Assembly: GCA_021772775.1 (NCBI GenBank)
Contig: JAJFLH010000024.1
Location: 1-43,351 of the forward strand
Reading direction: 5' to 3'
DNA: 43,351 nucleotides
Origin: Mariprofundus sp.
Lineage (GTDB): Bacteria; Pseudomonadota; Zetaproteobacteria; Mariprofundales; Mariprofundaceae
Of the stretch, positions 42,905 through 43,351 are shown piece after piece. Every line of letters begins with the position of its first letter. Positions within the stretch are counted from its first letter, which is position 1. The position numbers and the translations under genes are program-made. The notes beneath the pieces are model-generated. The model saw only the letters and a list, made by a program, of their open reading frames with translations, was not told the DNA's origin and ran no database searches.

Positions 42905-43351
42905 GTTAACGGGGGCTGAATTCAACCATGAAGTGCACCAGTTTTGAGTTGTTTGAAAACTTGCTCTGGGGTTTTGAAGCCCAAGCATTTTCTGGGACGA
43001 TTGTTTAACTTTTTTTCTATTTTTTCAACCTGTTTAATGGTCAATAAAGCGATGTCTGAGCCTTTAGGAACATACTCTCGAATTAAGCCATTGATGTTCT
43101 CTACGGCTCCTTTTTCCCAGCTATGATAAGGAGCGCAGAAGAATGATTGAGTGCCAAGGGCCAGGTTGACGCGTTGGTGCTGCATGTTTTCTACCCCGTT
43201 ATCATAAGTGAAGGACCTTAGCATGTGTGAGGGAAAGCGTTTCAATCGCGATACAATTGCTTGGAATGATTCTTTAGAGCTTCTGTTGGGAACCAGGGAG
43301 ATACAGACTTTTCGGCTAATGCGCTCAATCGTGACATTCAGTGCCGCTTTG
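42905..43351 (-). mobile_element. IS30 family insertion sequence (partial, runs off window)
   Basis: Contains the IS30 transposase and its downstream flank. The terminal inverted repeat probably lies within 42905-42935, but the opposite end is outside the window, so the exact boundary cannot be fixed. It sits directly against the truncated IS4 unit. Confidence 0.65.
42922..43351 (-). CDS. IS30 family transposase (5' end outside window)
   Basis: The frame is open to the window edge, giving the C-terminal 142 residues; a TTG at 43245 is internal. The integrase-core end is clear: SFTYDNGVENMQHQRV, FCAPYHSWEKGAVENINGLIREYVPKG, then VEKIEKKLNNRPRKCLGFKTPEQVF, exactly the IS30 pattern with the second Asp (YDNG) and the catalytic Glu (KGAVENING). 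Visible sequence has no frame break. The element's end lies near GTTAACGGGGGCTGAATTC at 42905-42923. Confidence 0.9.
   Translation of the reverse strand, partial: KAALNVTIERISRKVCISLVPNRSSKESFQAIVSRLKRFPSHMLRSFTYDNGVENMQHQRVNLALGTQSFFCAPYHSWEKGAVENINGLIREYVPKGSDIALLTIKQVEKIEKKLNNRPRKCLGFKTPEQVFKQLKTGALHG

Larger units (their letters stand above)
42459..42906 (-). mobile_element. Palindrome-bounded unit holding a truncated IS4-type transposase
   Basis: The left part (TTTCTCAAAA, then the 18-base palindrome at 42481-42498) and the right part (ATCAATGGGG, CAGACTCGATTGATTTTA at 42858-42875, then TTTC(A)AG-like end at 42900-42906) match the two ends of the 199-base empty unit at 7066-7264. Between them lies the transposase fragment. 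An IS30 element abuts it on the right. This is IS debris, not an intact element. Confidence 0.6.

Overview
The window is chromosomal DNA from a Gram-negative bacterium, most likely a proteobacterium. It carries outer-membrane biogenesis genes (an LptF/LptG-type permease, LolD), type II secretion genes (gspC, gspN), the Sec accessory set yajC-secD-secF, IHF, aat, rnd and trmL. Gene order (lepA-lepB-DUF4845-rnc-era; tgt-yajC-secD-secF; serA-hisZ-purA) is of the gamma/zeta/betaproteobacterial kind. A zetaproteobacterium is possible, but I cannot settle the taxon from the sequence alone. Base composition looks moderate, with AT-rich islands.

Layout. 1-2370: tail of a very acidic protein, an EcfT-like membrane protein and truA. 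2367-9377: two large sensory proteins (an RpfC-like hybrid histidine kinase and a triple-PAS membrane protein with a C-terminal Cys4 module) flanking suhB and an lptG-type gene. 9460-11183: an isolated gspC-gspN pair. 11335-17509: a long plus-strand block for translation, RNA processing, protein export and DNA architecture (lepA, lepB, DUF4845, rnc, era, lolD, ihfA, merR-like), followed by tRNA-Pro(GGG). 17637-18367: gene-free, with repeats. 18368-23392: a minus-strand block combining queuosine synthesis (queD, tgt) with Sec accessory genes. 23467-25191: a frameshifted glycerate kinase and aat. 25341-25904: an AT-rich methyltransferase, probably acquired. 26175-28636: DUF4438 protein, nitrilase-family amidase, a gap with DnaA-box-like sites, and trmL. 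28971-31481: a PAS chemoreceptor. 31539-33373: rnd and an unknown partner. 33552-36603: two exported TolB-like propellers convergent with an ECF sigma/zinc anti-sigma pair. 36718-42088: murI, a small SAP-domain protein, serA, hisZ, purA. 42089-43351: insertion-sequence debris (truncated IS4-type transposase, IS30 transposase cut by the window edge).

Most of the window is housekeeping. The items I find most worth checking are the DnaA-box cluster in the 27867-28168 gap (possible replication origin), two copies of a palindrome-containing mobile unit near 7.1 kb and 42.5 kb (one empty, one holding a transposase fragment), a CRP/FNR-type site placed like a class II activator in front of the TolB-like pair, the kinase-less triple-PAS protein, and the broken glycerate kinase. 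I did not find a CRISPR array, a recognisable defence island, a prophage or a biosynthetic gene cluster.
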